IMG/VR virus record: IMGVR_UViG_3300030333_005025
Location: 1-30,698 of that record
DNA from: a virus
DNA: 30,698 nt
Direction: 5' to 3' (one strand)
Of this stretch, positions 14,149 through 20,468 are shown one piece after another (the first letter of the stretch is position 1; each line of letters starts with the position of its first letter). A program made the translations under genes and the position numbers. The notes under the pieces were generated by a model. That model was not told where the DNA came from, did no database searches, and saw only the letters and a program-made list of their open reading frames with translations.

Positions 14149-14874
14149 ATGGAATATACTCTAAAGCTCGATAACGGCGGTAAGGTAGTTATCTACGACT
14201 GCGCTAATGCAGATATTGGCTACAAAAAAGAGACTAAGACCCGGCTTCCGCAGGGGTCATGGCTAACAGAGGTTGAGAAGATAATTCTTTTTGACAGGCT
14301 ATTGAAGGGAGGGCGTAAGAGGAGGACGCTTAGGTCAATAGCAAATAAAACTCGTGTAAGTCATGAAAGGGTTCGTCAGCTTGAGGAAGCGGTTATTGCT
14401 AAAGTTCGAGATGCAGTGCTGACTAACAGCTTGCACACCCTAGCGGTTGACCCGATGACATTTATAAACACGAGTAAGCTGCAGGTGTTGGCAAATAAAG
14501 AGACTGGGCTTGCATTGCAGCTAAACTCATTTGTTGGATCCCCCATGATCTTAATAGATGAGCATTGGAAGTTATTGTTTCAGCCCCTGTCTGTAATCAG
14601 GGGAACAGTTAGGTTTAATAGCGGACTGGATAACGCGAAGATTGAAACAGTGCTAGACCTATGCACCAGAACAGAAGCCGAGTTACTAAAAGTAAAAAAC
14701 TTTGGAATGAAGTCCTTAAAGGAAGTTAAAGAAATGCTTGCGGAGCTTGGACTGGGGCTTGGTTCACGCCTTTGCTGGGCTAAAGATGGGAGGTGCGAGC
14801 GACCACTGTATTACAGCGAGGAAAAAGCATTCCGAAAATACATTAGGGAGGCTCAGGATAGTTTAGATGAGTAA
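14149..14874 (+). CDS. Sigma region 4 / RNA polymerase alpha-CTD fusion protein
   Basis: 241 residues. Residues about 39-92 match sigma-70 region 4 (LTEVEKIILFDRLL, then SIANKTRVSHERVRQLEEAV). At the positions that touch the -35 box, E73, R76 and Q77 are kept, while the first Arg is His72. Residues about 152-208 align without gaps to the alpha C-terminal domain of bacterial RNA polymerase: R155, G186, K188, S189 and E192 equal R265, G296, K298, S299 and E302 of E. coli alpha, with N268 and C269 replaced by Ser and Gly. The C-terminal 30 residues are basic and aromatic. No core-binding sigma region 2 or 3 is present. AAGGAG precedes the ATG. It probably binds promoter DNA and redirects or represses transcription. 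Domain calls are strong; the role is inferred. Confidence 0.8.
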   Translation: MEYTLKLDNGGKVVIYDCANADIGYKKETKTRLPQGSWLTEVEKIILFDRLLKGGRKRRTLRSIANKTRVSHERVRQLEEAVIAKVRDAVLTNSLHTLAVDPMTFINTSKLQVLANKETGLALQLNSFVGSPMILIDEHWKLLFQPLSVIRGTVRFNSGLDNAKIETVLDLCTRTEAELLKVKNFGMKSLKEVKEMLAELGLGLGSRLCWAKDGRCERPLYYSEEKAFRKYIREAQDSLDE

Positions 14875-15205
14875 GTCACAGCGAGATAAGGGGCATCGCT
14901 TTGAGCGACAAGTGGCAGCGGACGCTACAGTGGCTCTGGGTGAGAAGGTCCAAAGAACTATCCAGTTCAGAGGCGGTCAGTCTGAAGGCTCTGATGTGGT
15001 AGTGGAGCCATTTGCTATCGAGTGCAAGCACTATAAGAAGTTAGGAGGTCTAATAAACAGAGCGTATGAGCAAGCCAAGCGTGATGCTAAGGAGGGGTTC
15101 ATACCTATATGTATTTGCAAGGGTGACAGGCAAGAGCCTTTAGTCACCATGGGATACAAAGATTTTTGGGAACTAATAAAAGAATGGAGAGAAAGAAGTG
15201 AGTAG
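14867..15205 (+). CDS. Small PD-(D/E)XK nuclease / resolvase-like
   Basis: 112 residues. It carries E13 in the first helix, D43 in GSDVVVEP, and an E52-x-K54 pair in FAIECKHYK, the full PD-(D/E)XK set. A conserved-looking GFIPICICKGDRQEPLV strand follows. The size and motif spacing suit Holliday-junction resolvase-like or structure-specific phage endonucleases. It overlaps the preceding gene by 8 nt and lies in the recombination/replication block, where it could resolve branched intermediates before packaging. Confidence 0.75.
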   Translation: MSKSQRDKGHRFERQVAADATVALGEKVQRTIQFRGGQSEGSDVVVEPFAIECKHYKKLGGLINRAYEQAKRDAKEGFIPICICKGDRQEPLVTMGYKDFWELIKEWRERSE

Positions 15206-15440
15206 TTTAAGTGAAATGGAATGGCAGGATATGACAAACGGCAAAGAGGGAGTAACCATGCTTCAGTTCGCCGATAGGTTTAGCAGGGTACTGTTCCTTA
15301 CGGCCATGCAATACGAAAGAGATGACGAGGACGACGAGGAAGTGGATGGGTCTGGCGACATATGCGAAACGCTAACGGCAATAGCTATGGCAGTCGGGCA
15401 AACAGTTGAAACGTTTGGTCCGTTCGAGGAAGACAGCTAG
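15198..15440 (+). CDS. Hypothetical acidic protein, GTG start
   Basis: 80 residues from GTG 15198, with an AGAAAG purine tract upstream inside the preceding gene. The middle is highly acidic (ERDDEDDEEVDGSGD), flanked by helical segments. Acidic DNA-mimic behaviour is conceivable, but nothing specific identifies it. Its stop shares a base with the next GTG start. Confidence 0.55.
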   Translation: MSSLSEMEWQDMTNGKEGVTMLQFADRFSRVLFLTAMQYERDDEDDEEVDGSGDICETLTAIAMAVGQTVETFGPFEEDS

Positions 15441-15748
15441 TGGCACAAGTCAGACAGACTAAGCACTCATGCGATGTGTGTGGGAGAGTTGCATATACTA
15501 AGGAGGATAGAACGGCTGACGGTTGGCGTAAGATAAAGGTATGGAACGAAGGCACGGATAGTGAGCCAGTTGACTGGCAAGATTCATGCGATACATGTTC
15601 CACTGCTTTTAGGGATGCAATGACAGTTAGAAGGCGTGCAGAAAAGGGGAGGCACGTCGATCCTCCAGTCAAGGTGTACTCCAAAACACCAGAGCAGGCT
15701 GATGCCTTAGCCAAGTCATGGCTATCAAGGGCGGCTAAAGATAACTAG
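15440..15748 (+). CDS. Small zinc-ribbon protein, GTG start
   Basis: 102 residues. CDVC (11-14) and CDTC (50-53) form a standard four-cysteine zinc ribbon. The second half is basic and helical (RRRAEKGRHVD then a KTPEQADALAKSWL helix). The GTG overlaps the previous TAG (TAGTG). It could bind nucleic acid or a host protein; the exact role is unknown. It is the last gene before the structured segment. Confidence 0.62.
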   Translation: MAQVRQTKHSCDVCGRVAYTKEDRTADGWRKIKVWNEGTDSEPVDWQDSCDTCSTAFRDAMTVRRRAEKGRHVDPPVKVYSKTPEQADALAKSWLSRAAKDN

Positions 15749-15764
15749 GTAAATAGATACGGAA

Positions 15765-15925
15765 GAAGCCATCTCCCCGTGAGTTACTCGTGCTAACTTC
15801 GTAGACGCTGAATCTACAGACCCGTAAGCAAAGGCTTCACTCAGACAACCGCGCTTCAGGGGTACGACGGTTAGCGGTAGGATCGTTAGTGAGACTGACA
15901 GAAGTCTCATTGCTACCGCTATTTT
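15765..15925 (+). ncRNA. Structured untranslated segment upstream of the primase-helicase
   Basis: The 208-nt gap between genes contains several clean pairings. GAAGCC (15765-15770) pairs with GGCTTC (15833-15838). Inside is a 5-bp hairpin with a 7-nt loop (GTAGA 15801-15805, TCTAC 15813-15817). Downstream TAGCGGTAG (15872-15880) pairs with CTACCGCTA (15913-15921), enclosing TGAGACT (15890-15896) paired with AGTCTCA (15903-15909). Four T follow. It could be a small RNA, a cis-regulator of the next gene, or a weak terminator. It does not fit a tRNA. Confidence 0.45.
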
Positions 15926-15950
15926 CACATAACATAACAGTTGGTAGAAT
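15924..15950 (+). promoter_or_regulatory. Possible promoter for the primase-helicase, leaderless spacing
   Basis: TTCACA (15924-15929) and TAGAAT (15945-15950) with a short 15-bp spacer. The -10 box ends 6 bp before the ATG, the same spacing as at the RHH gene, and again no ribosome site is seen. The short spacer makes this tentative. Confidence 0.35.
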
Positions 15951-15956
15951 TGCAAA

Positions 15957-18272
15957 ATGGATATACGACAAGTGCTGATTGCCGCTGGTTACACAGCGAT
16001 TGACAGAATAACAGGCACCGAGCCTATCAGAAACTTACCATGCCCGGTGATAGAACATAAGAATCAAGGTAGACACCATGGCCCAGCTATGATTTACCCG
16101 CCAACCCACGAGGACAGGGGCACACTAACGTGCAGAAACTGTAACCAGAACTGGGGAGCTAGGAAGTTGGCCGAGGAGCTTGGTGTTACCAATGAGGTGC
16201 TAGCTGGCAGGGAGAGGTACGTACCGCCGAGGCAGGTAGAGAGGAAGGAGAAAGATAGAAAGCCTGTTGAACCTATAGATATGAATGAGTCATGGGTAAA
16301 AGCGCAGGCAGCTACAGTGCATAGCAGGAATGCATTCAATTACTTCAAGCGCAGATGGCATAACGATGATTGCGCTGAAGAGGCGTTACAGTTTGTTGGT
16401 TGGACTAGCGGCCACAAGGCTGATTACTGGACGAAATACTCTAACCACCTATTGCTGGTTCCGTTGCGGGATAAAAATGGGTCTGTGGTTAGTGGTGTTC
16501 GTAGGTTTACCGGGCATGGTACTACCAGTATAAAGTCGCTTCGTATATCCAATGAGGCAGTTGGTCTAGCCAGTGGAACCCCAGTATGGTTTGGCGATTC
16601 GCCCCCAGCAGCAGCTAAGTATGCTGCGGGTTCCACGCTTTACATAGCAGAGGGAGAGATAGATACGCTGTTGCTCATGTCGCTCAGGGAGAACAACAAG
16701 ATAGAGGGCGGTATATTGGGAGCGCCGGGTGGATCGGCAGCTACACCTAAGTGGTGGGACGAGACAGCGAGCCTGATAGCGGAGCCTCCAACGGCAGTTG
16801 TTATTGTCATGGATGCAGACGCAGCAGGGGACAAGTACTGGCAGAAGTCAGCGGCAGCATTCCCTAATGCACAGCGAGTCTTCCTTCCTGATGGGTACGA
16901 CCTGACTGATACTATGAATAAGTTTGGGGTAGAAGAAGTATTGTCGCTGCTCGCTGCATCGAGAAGTGCTCACTTCAGGTTCTATCAGTTAGACAGTGGG
17001 CAGTTCGCCTATCTGTCTGGCGACGTGTGGTATACGGGGACGGGGAGAAACTCTCTGACAGCAAGGTTGCGCGCATCTGGTTACGACTACGATGAGGCTA
17101 AATCTATGGCAACAAACCTACCGCCAGCTAGGGATATAGCGTTTGACCCATCGTCAACAGAGCCAGTGGTTATACGAAAGAACAACATATGGTTGAATCA
17201 GTTTAGAGGTTTGCCCCTGAAGCCAGTCCCAGGAGACTGTCAGTTATATACTGACTTGCTGTATTGGTTGTGCGGTGAGGATAGCGATTCATTCGAGTAC
17301 TGCATGGACTGGATAGCTAAACCATTGCAGTCCCTTTATACGGGTAAAGGTGCTCACAGAAACAAGTCCGCCCTTATATTTTATGGGGAACAGGGGTCTG
17401 GTAAAGGAATGTTTTGGGGGCCTGATGGAATGATGCGAGCTATATATGGTAGCAGGCAGACCGAGATATTGCAAACCCAGATGGATGATTCGTTTGATCA
17501 CAAGTCAATGACAACAGTGCTAATGCTTATAGCCAATGAGGTTGCGTGCTCTGGGTACAGGGATTCTAAGACGCTGAATAAGCTGAAGGCTTGGATCACA
17601 GAGCCTAGTATACAGGTAAGGAGAATGAGAAGGACTGCTGAAGAGATGCCAATCTGGTTCAACATGGTGTTCATGAGTAATGATGACACCCCGATTAGAC
17701 TGGAACCAGGGGACAGAAGGTACTCAGTGTTTAGCCAGAACAAGAAGCTGGACCCAAGCAGGATTGTGGACTTAGTGAGAGAGCGAGATTACGGGTGGCC
17801 GGGTGCGGTGCATTTCTTAGATGCCTTACTGAAGAGAAAGATAGCTGCCGACCTAGCTGTGCCAGTGCAGAACACAGCAAGACTAACACTGCTGGATGCC
17901 AGCAAGCCTTCACAGATTGCATTCGCTGAGATGATAGCTGAGTTCGGGCTGAACGCAGTAATGAAGGACTGGATTGAGGATGTTGGCCACAAGAGAGCAG
18001 GCCCGTTTACTGATGCGGCAACAGGCTTTGTGTCTGGTGAGCACCTGATGGAAGTGTACAGGTTCTGGTGCAGGCAGACTGGTATCAACTATCCGGTTAG
18101 AATGACAACCCTCTACCGGGCTATCGAGCTTGTTGTACCTGATATGAAGAAGACCCAGGGACGGTTAGGCAACCGTAGGGTTAGAGGTATAATGAACCTA
18201 CCGCTTGGCCCTGGGGGAGAGCGAGTCAAACCAGTGAAGTCGGTTAGTCCTTTTTACGACCAAGTAAAATAA
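15957..18272 (+). CDS. Replicative primase-helicase (zinc ribbon, TOPRIM, D5/SF3-like ATPase)
   Basis: 771 residues that would make primers and unwind the fork for phage DNA replication. The N-terminal zinc site includes C29, possible His ligands near 34-41, and C59/C62 (TCRNCNQNWGA). The TOPRIM domain shows E232 (AEGEID) and D286/D288 (VMDADAAGD). The helicase part has Walker A GEQGSGKG (477-484), a Walker B-like strand LMLIANEV (E528), a sensor Asn in MSND (about 575), and arginines in GDRRYSVF (585-592). This layout is the DUF5906/D5-type helicase seen in phages. A C-terminal wing of about 150 residues resembles a winged-helix tail. No DNA polymerase is in this window. No clear ribosome site; the start is fixed by the first ATG after the structured segment. 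The last 29 nt overlap a gene on the other strand. Confidence 0.9.
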   Translation: MDIRQVLIAAGYTAIDRITGTEPIRNLPCPVIEHKNQGRHHGPAMIYPPTHEDRGTLTCRNCNQNWGARKLAEELGVTNEVLAGRERYVPPRQVERKEKDRKPVEPIDMNESWVKAQAATVHSRNAFNYFKRRWHNDDCAEEALQFVGWTSGHKADYWTKYSNHLLLVPLRDKNGSVVSGVRRFTGHGTTSIKSLRISNEAVGLASGTPVWFGDSPPAAAKYAAGSTLYIAEGEIDTLLLMSLRENNKIEGGILGAPGGSAATPKWWDETASLIAEPPTAVVIVMDADAAGDKYWQKSAAAFPNAQRVFLPDGYDLTDTMNKFGVEEVLSLLAASRSAHFRFYQLDSGQFAYLSGDVWYTGTGRNSLTARLRASGYDYDEAKSMATNLPPARDIAFDPSSTEPVVIRKNNIWLNQFRGLPLKPVPGDCQLYTDLLYWLCGEDSDSFEYCMDWIAKPLQSLYTGKGAHRNKSALIFYGEQGSGKGMFWGPDGMMRAIYGSRQTEILQTQMDDSFDHKSMTTVLMLIANEVACSGYRDSKTLNKLKAWITEPSIQVRRMRRTAEEMPIWFNMVFMSNDDTPIRLEPGDRRYSVFSQNKKLDPSRIVDLVRERDYGWPGAVHFLDALLKRKIAADLAVPVQNTARLTLLDASKPSQIAFAEMIAEFGLNAVMKDWIEDVGHKRAGPFTDAATGFVSGEHLMEVYRFWCRQTGINYPVRMTTLYRAIELVVPDMKKTQGRLGNRRVRGIMNLPLGPGGERVKPVKSVSPFYDQVK

Positions 18273-18396
18273 CAGCAATATTAGCTGCCGCTTTCTTACG
18301 CGGGTTATCTTTCTTACCTTTTTTCTTCTTAGCTTTAGCCGCTGCCTCGTAGCCTTCCTTGGTGTACGGGTAACTTTTTCCATCTACTTTAGGCAT
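18244..18396 (-). CDS. Small basic phage protein (50 residues)
   Basis: ATG 18394-18396 with AGGGG upstream. It begins MPKVDGKSYPYTKEGYEAA, a pattern typical of small basic proteins that recur near late genes of many aquatic phages. The middle is lysine-rich (KAKKKKGKKD) and the end hydrophobic (ANIAVILLGRKKD). Function is unknown; DNA or membrane contact is plausible. Its 3' end overlaps the primase gene by 29 nt in convergent orientation. Confidence 0.72.
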   Translation of the reverse strand: MPKVDGKSYPYTKEGYEAAAKAKKKKGKKDNPRKKAAANIAVILLGRKKD

Positions 18397-18397
18397 G

Positions 18398-18619
18398 CTA
18401 TTCCCCTCTCTCGTCTACTATCTCTACCTTGTTAGCTTCTATATGAACTACATGCCCCTCGATTATTGCAATCCAAGCATGGTATAAACCTTTTTCAATT
18501 AACTCAGACAGTGCAGCTACCCAGCTATCTTGAACGTAACTTGGCAGGTGTTTCTTTGCCTCGTTCTGTAGTGAGTCGATCAATAGACCCACTATCTGTT
18601 TAGATGTATCACTCGGCAT
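18398..18619 (-). CDS. Hypothetical small late protein
   Basis: 73 residues from ATG 18617-18619; a GTG at 18631 would add four but has its ribosome site too close. It is helical, with an SELIEKGLYHAWIAIIEG segment, and acidic at the end. It overlaps the previous gene by 11 nt. No recognised family. It lies in the lysis cassette region. Confidence 0.55.
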   Translation of the reverse strand: MPSDTSKQIVGLLIDSLQNEAKKHLPSYVQDSWVAALSELIEKGLYHAWIAIIEGHVVHIEANKVEIVDERGE

Positions 18620-19010
18620 TGCTATCGGCACCCTCGCACTTGACCTTTGGAACGTTCTTAGCTTTTATCTCAGCCTTTAGGTCGCCGTCGCATGTAACTT
18701 TTACTACGCCAGCAGGTGAAGCTAGACTCGGGTGCTTGCTAATAGCTACTCGTGCGTTGTCACACAGAACAGGCCCACAGTTAATTGAACTAAGCGGCAG
18801 CATGCACAAGATAACAACAGGCAAAGCTCGTCGTAGGCCGACTGTAAGAGAAATGCCAAGCAATCCGCATAGACTTTCAAACAGTTCATCAGGAATCTCA
18901 TAGCCTGTGTACACCGGGAGTACAGCCTTTAGTATTATTAGGACACCAAGCGCAACCGACGACTGTACTGTTAGGCTCTTGGTGAGTGACTTTGTTTCTT
19001 TATCTGCCAT
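18609..19010 (-). CDS. Holin-like membrane protein with cysteine-containing tail
   Basis: 133 residues. Three hydrophobic segments are visible at about 18-36 (ALGVLIILKAVLPVYTG), 44-58 (LFESLCGLLGISLTVGL) and 63-78 (LPVVILCMLPLSSINC). The first 60 residues resemble small phage holins with a charged start (MADKETK). The last 55 residues are soluble, carry four cysteines and end in a charged stretch, which is unusual for a holin. A lipoprotein-like or spanin-like second function is possible, but no standard lipobox is seen. It lies 1 nt past the spanin-like gene and two genes from the lysozyme, so a lysis role is supported by context. Confidence 0.6.
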   Translation of the reverse strand: MADKETKSLTKSLTVQSSVALGVLIILKAVLPVYTGYEIPDELFESLCGLLGISLTVGLRRALPVVILCMLPLSSINCGPVLCDNARVAISKHPSLASPAGVVKVTCDGDLKAEIKAKNVPKVKCEGADSNAE

Positions 19011-19011
19011 G

Positions 19012-19326
19012 CTACTTCTCCAGTTTCTGAAGGATTCTGTTTTGATTCCTGATGATAGTAGTCTGATTAGTCTCTATTCTAATAACAGTCTCGCTGGTGG
19101 TGTCAGCCTTCTTCTTTATGCGGCTAACCTTTTCGTCTGTAGAGTCAATGCGCTTATGGATTCGGGCATCCTCTTTCTCCAGGGCAAGGCGCTCTGCTGC
19201 AGCAGACTCAGTTTGGTGCTTAACCTCAGACTTCATTTCACCTAGCTCAACAGACCCGGTAATCAACCAGGCTAACGCGCCAACAGCGCCTAAAACAACT
19301 GGCCAATATTTCAACACTTGCGTCAT
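19012..19326 (-). CDS. Inner-spanin-like protein: one membrane helix plus coiled coil
   Basis: 104 residues. One N-terminal transmembrane segment (WPVVLGAVGALAWLITG, about 8-24) is followed by a long charged coiled coil (about 30-100; for example KEDARIHKRIDSTDEKVSRI). This is the form of inner spanins that span the periplasm and help disrupt the outer membrane, which would imply a Gram-negative host. It overlaps the lysozyme start region by 4 nt. A tail or holin accessory is an alternative. No partner outer-spanin lipoprotein is clearly visible. Confidence 0.55.
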   Translation of the reverse strand: MTQVLKYWPVVLGAVGALAWLITGSVELGEMKSEVKHQTESAAAERLALEKEDARIHKRIDSTDEKVSRIKKKADTTSETVIRIETNQTTIIRNQNRILQKLEK

Positions 19327-20162
19327 GCGTACACCTTCAACTTAGCTAACTCACCTGGCTTCATACGATTCCTATCGACTCGGCCATTTACTCCATCAAT
19401 ACTACCATGGCCTGTCCACTGCCAACATGTCCAGTCTGTCCATGGTGTCATTGTTTTTGTGGGTGCCTTTACACTCTCGGGGCGATACTCTGCCCACCAG
19501 AGCTTATACTGTGACAGCGAGTCTAGTGAGTCTGCCTTTATTAGTCTACTTTGAACTGCCCAGCGTGCCGTGTAAATCACAGGCTTGCAGCCAATACCGT
19601 CTTCGACAACCCTGCACCACTCATGAGTCCAGTCAACATTGTAGTTGTGATCTGTTTTTATGTAGCCGCTTTCTACATCTAGCACAGGGGCGATGTCATC
19701 TGGCTGCGGTGTGCCGTAGTGCTTTAGAAAATTTTCTGCTTCACGTCTGGCATCTTCTAGCCTTAGTGACTGGTACGTATTGGGCCTTCCATAGTGGTAT
19801 GCACCGACTGGTATGCCCCAGGCCCGAGCGCCATCAAGGTTTCGCTGCATGCTTTTCTGCTTATGGGTGGTACCCTCGGTAGCTTTTACCCACGCATACT
19901 TACATCCGGCATCGGCCACGGCTTCCCAATCAACCTTTCCGTTATGACCGCTAATATCAATGCCGTCCAGGTACTCACTTGTTTGCACTGGTGTTAGTTT
20001 GGATAGCGCTCGTTCGGCACACCCGACATCAGCATGCTCTTCAAACAAATAAGTTGCAGATGCACCAAGCGTCATTGGCCCAAGGATTCCATCAAGCAGG
20101 CCAGCATTAAAGCCAGCAGAATTTAATAGCTGTTGCAGCTTCTTTACGTCGTTCTTCTTCAT
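19323..20162 (-). CDS. Endolysin: peptidoglycan-binding domain plus GH25 lysozyme
   Basis: 279 residues that cleave the peptidoglycan sugar backbone at lysis. Residues 1-45 form a peptidoglycan-binding-1-like motif (VKKLQQLLNSAGF then DGILGPMT). Residues about 64-270 are glycoside hydrolase family 25: GIDISGHNG with D69, ATEGTTH, GAYHYGRP, the catalytic LDVES (D162, E164), WWAEY, CWQWTGHGSIDGVNG, and a late D263. The catalytic acids appear complete. No N-terminal signal or SAR segment is visible, so export depends on the holin. The start overlaps the preceding small gene (ATGA). Confidence 0.92.
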   Translation of the reverse strand: MKKNDVKKLQQLLNSAGFNAGLLDGILGPMTLGASATYLFEEHADVGCAERALSKLTPVQTSEYLDGIDISGHNGKVDWEAVADAGCKYAWVKATEGTTHKQKSMQRNLDGARAWGIPVGAYHYGRPNTYQSLRLEDARREAENFLKHYGTPQPDDIAPVLDVESGYIKTDHNYNVDWTHEWCRVVEDGIGCKPVIYTARWAVQSRLIKADSLDSLSQYKLWWAEYRPESVKAPTKTMTPWTDWTCWQWTGHGSIDGVNGRVDRNRMKPGELAKLKVYA

Positions 20163-20290
20163 TTCTTTTTAGTGGTCGTTTTAGTCGCTTTCTTTTTAAC
20201 AACCTTCTTCTTTGGTGCGGCCTTTTTTTTGACAGTCTCTTTTTCGGTCTTTGCTTTAGCCCGTCTGCTTCTGTATGCAATTGAAAACAT
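20159..20290 (-). CDS. Lysine-rich 43-residue mini-protein
   Basis: ATG 20288-20290 with GGAGG 9 nt upstream. The last 30 residues are almost entirely Lys, Thr, Ala, Val and Pro in a histone-H1-like pattern (KKKAAPKKKVVKKKATKTTT). It would bind DNA or RNA non-specifically, or bind acidic surfaces. It sits between the fibre genes and the lysozyme, with its stop overlapping the lysozyme start. Packaging, nucleoid or membrane roles are all open. Confidence 0.65.
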   Translation of the reverse strand: MFSIAYRSRRAKAKTEKETVKKKAAPKKKVVKKKATKTTTKKK

Positions 20291-20294
20291 TTAT

Positions 20295-20468
20295 TTATTC
20301 CTCCACTAATATATCTGAAAACTCATGTGCTTGTGCCTGAGCTAATGTCATTGTTCCCGCTCGCACTGCATCTTCCGCTGCACCTAATGATGGTGTATCA
20401 GAAGGATTGTTCGCAAGGTACAGCCAGATATCAATGGCTAGCTGCTCTATGTCTTTTATCTGTGCCAT
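20295..20468 (-). CDS. Hypothetical 57-residue late protein
   Basis: ATG 20466-20468 shares bases with the stop of the LamG gene. Sequence begins MAQIKDIEQLAIDIWLYLAN and contains a second helical half (GAAEDAVRAGTMTLAQAQA), so a two-helix protein is likely. No recognised family. The ribosome site of the next gene lies in its stop region. Confidence 0.6.
   Translation of the reverse strand: MAQIKDIEQLAIDIWLYLANNPSDTPSLGAAEDAVRAGTMTLAQAQAHEFSDILVEE

Noticed and set aside
15765-15838. tRNA-sized element with an anticodon-like 5-bp stem and 7-nt loop
   Set aside because: The spacing from the putative anticodon stem to the acceptor strands is wrong, there is no T-arm with GGTTCGA-like loop, and the loop base at position 33 is G, not T.
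15725-15955. 76-residue minus-strand ORF over the gap before the primase
   Set aside because: It would be the only minus gene in the early block, has no start signal, and the DNA is better explained by RNA-like stems.
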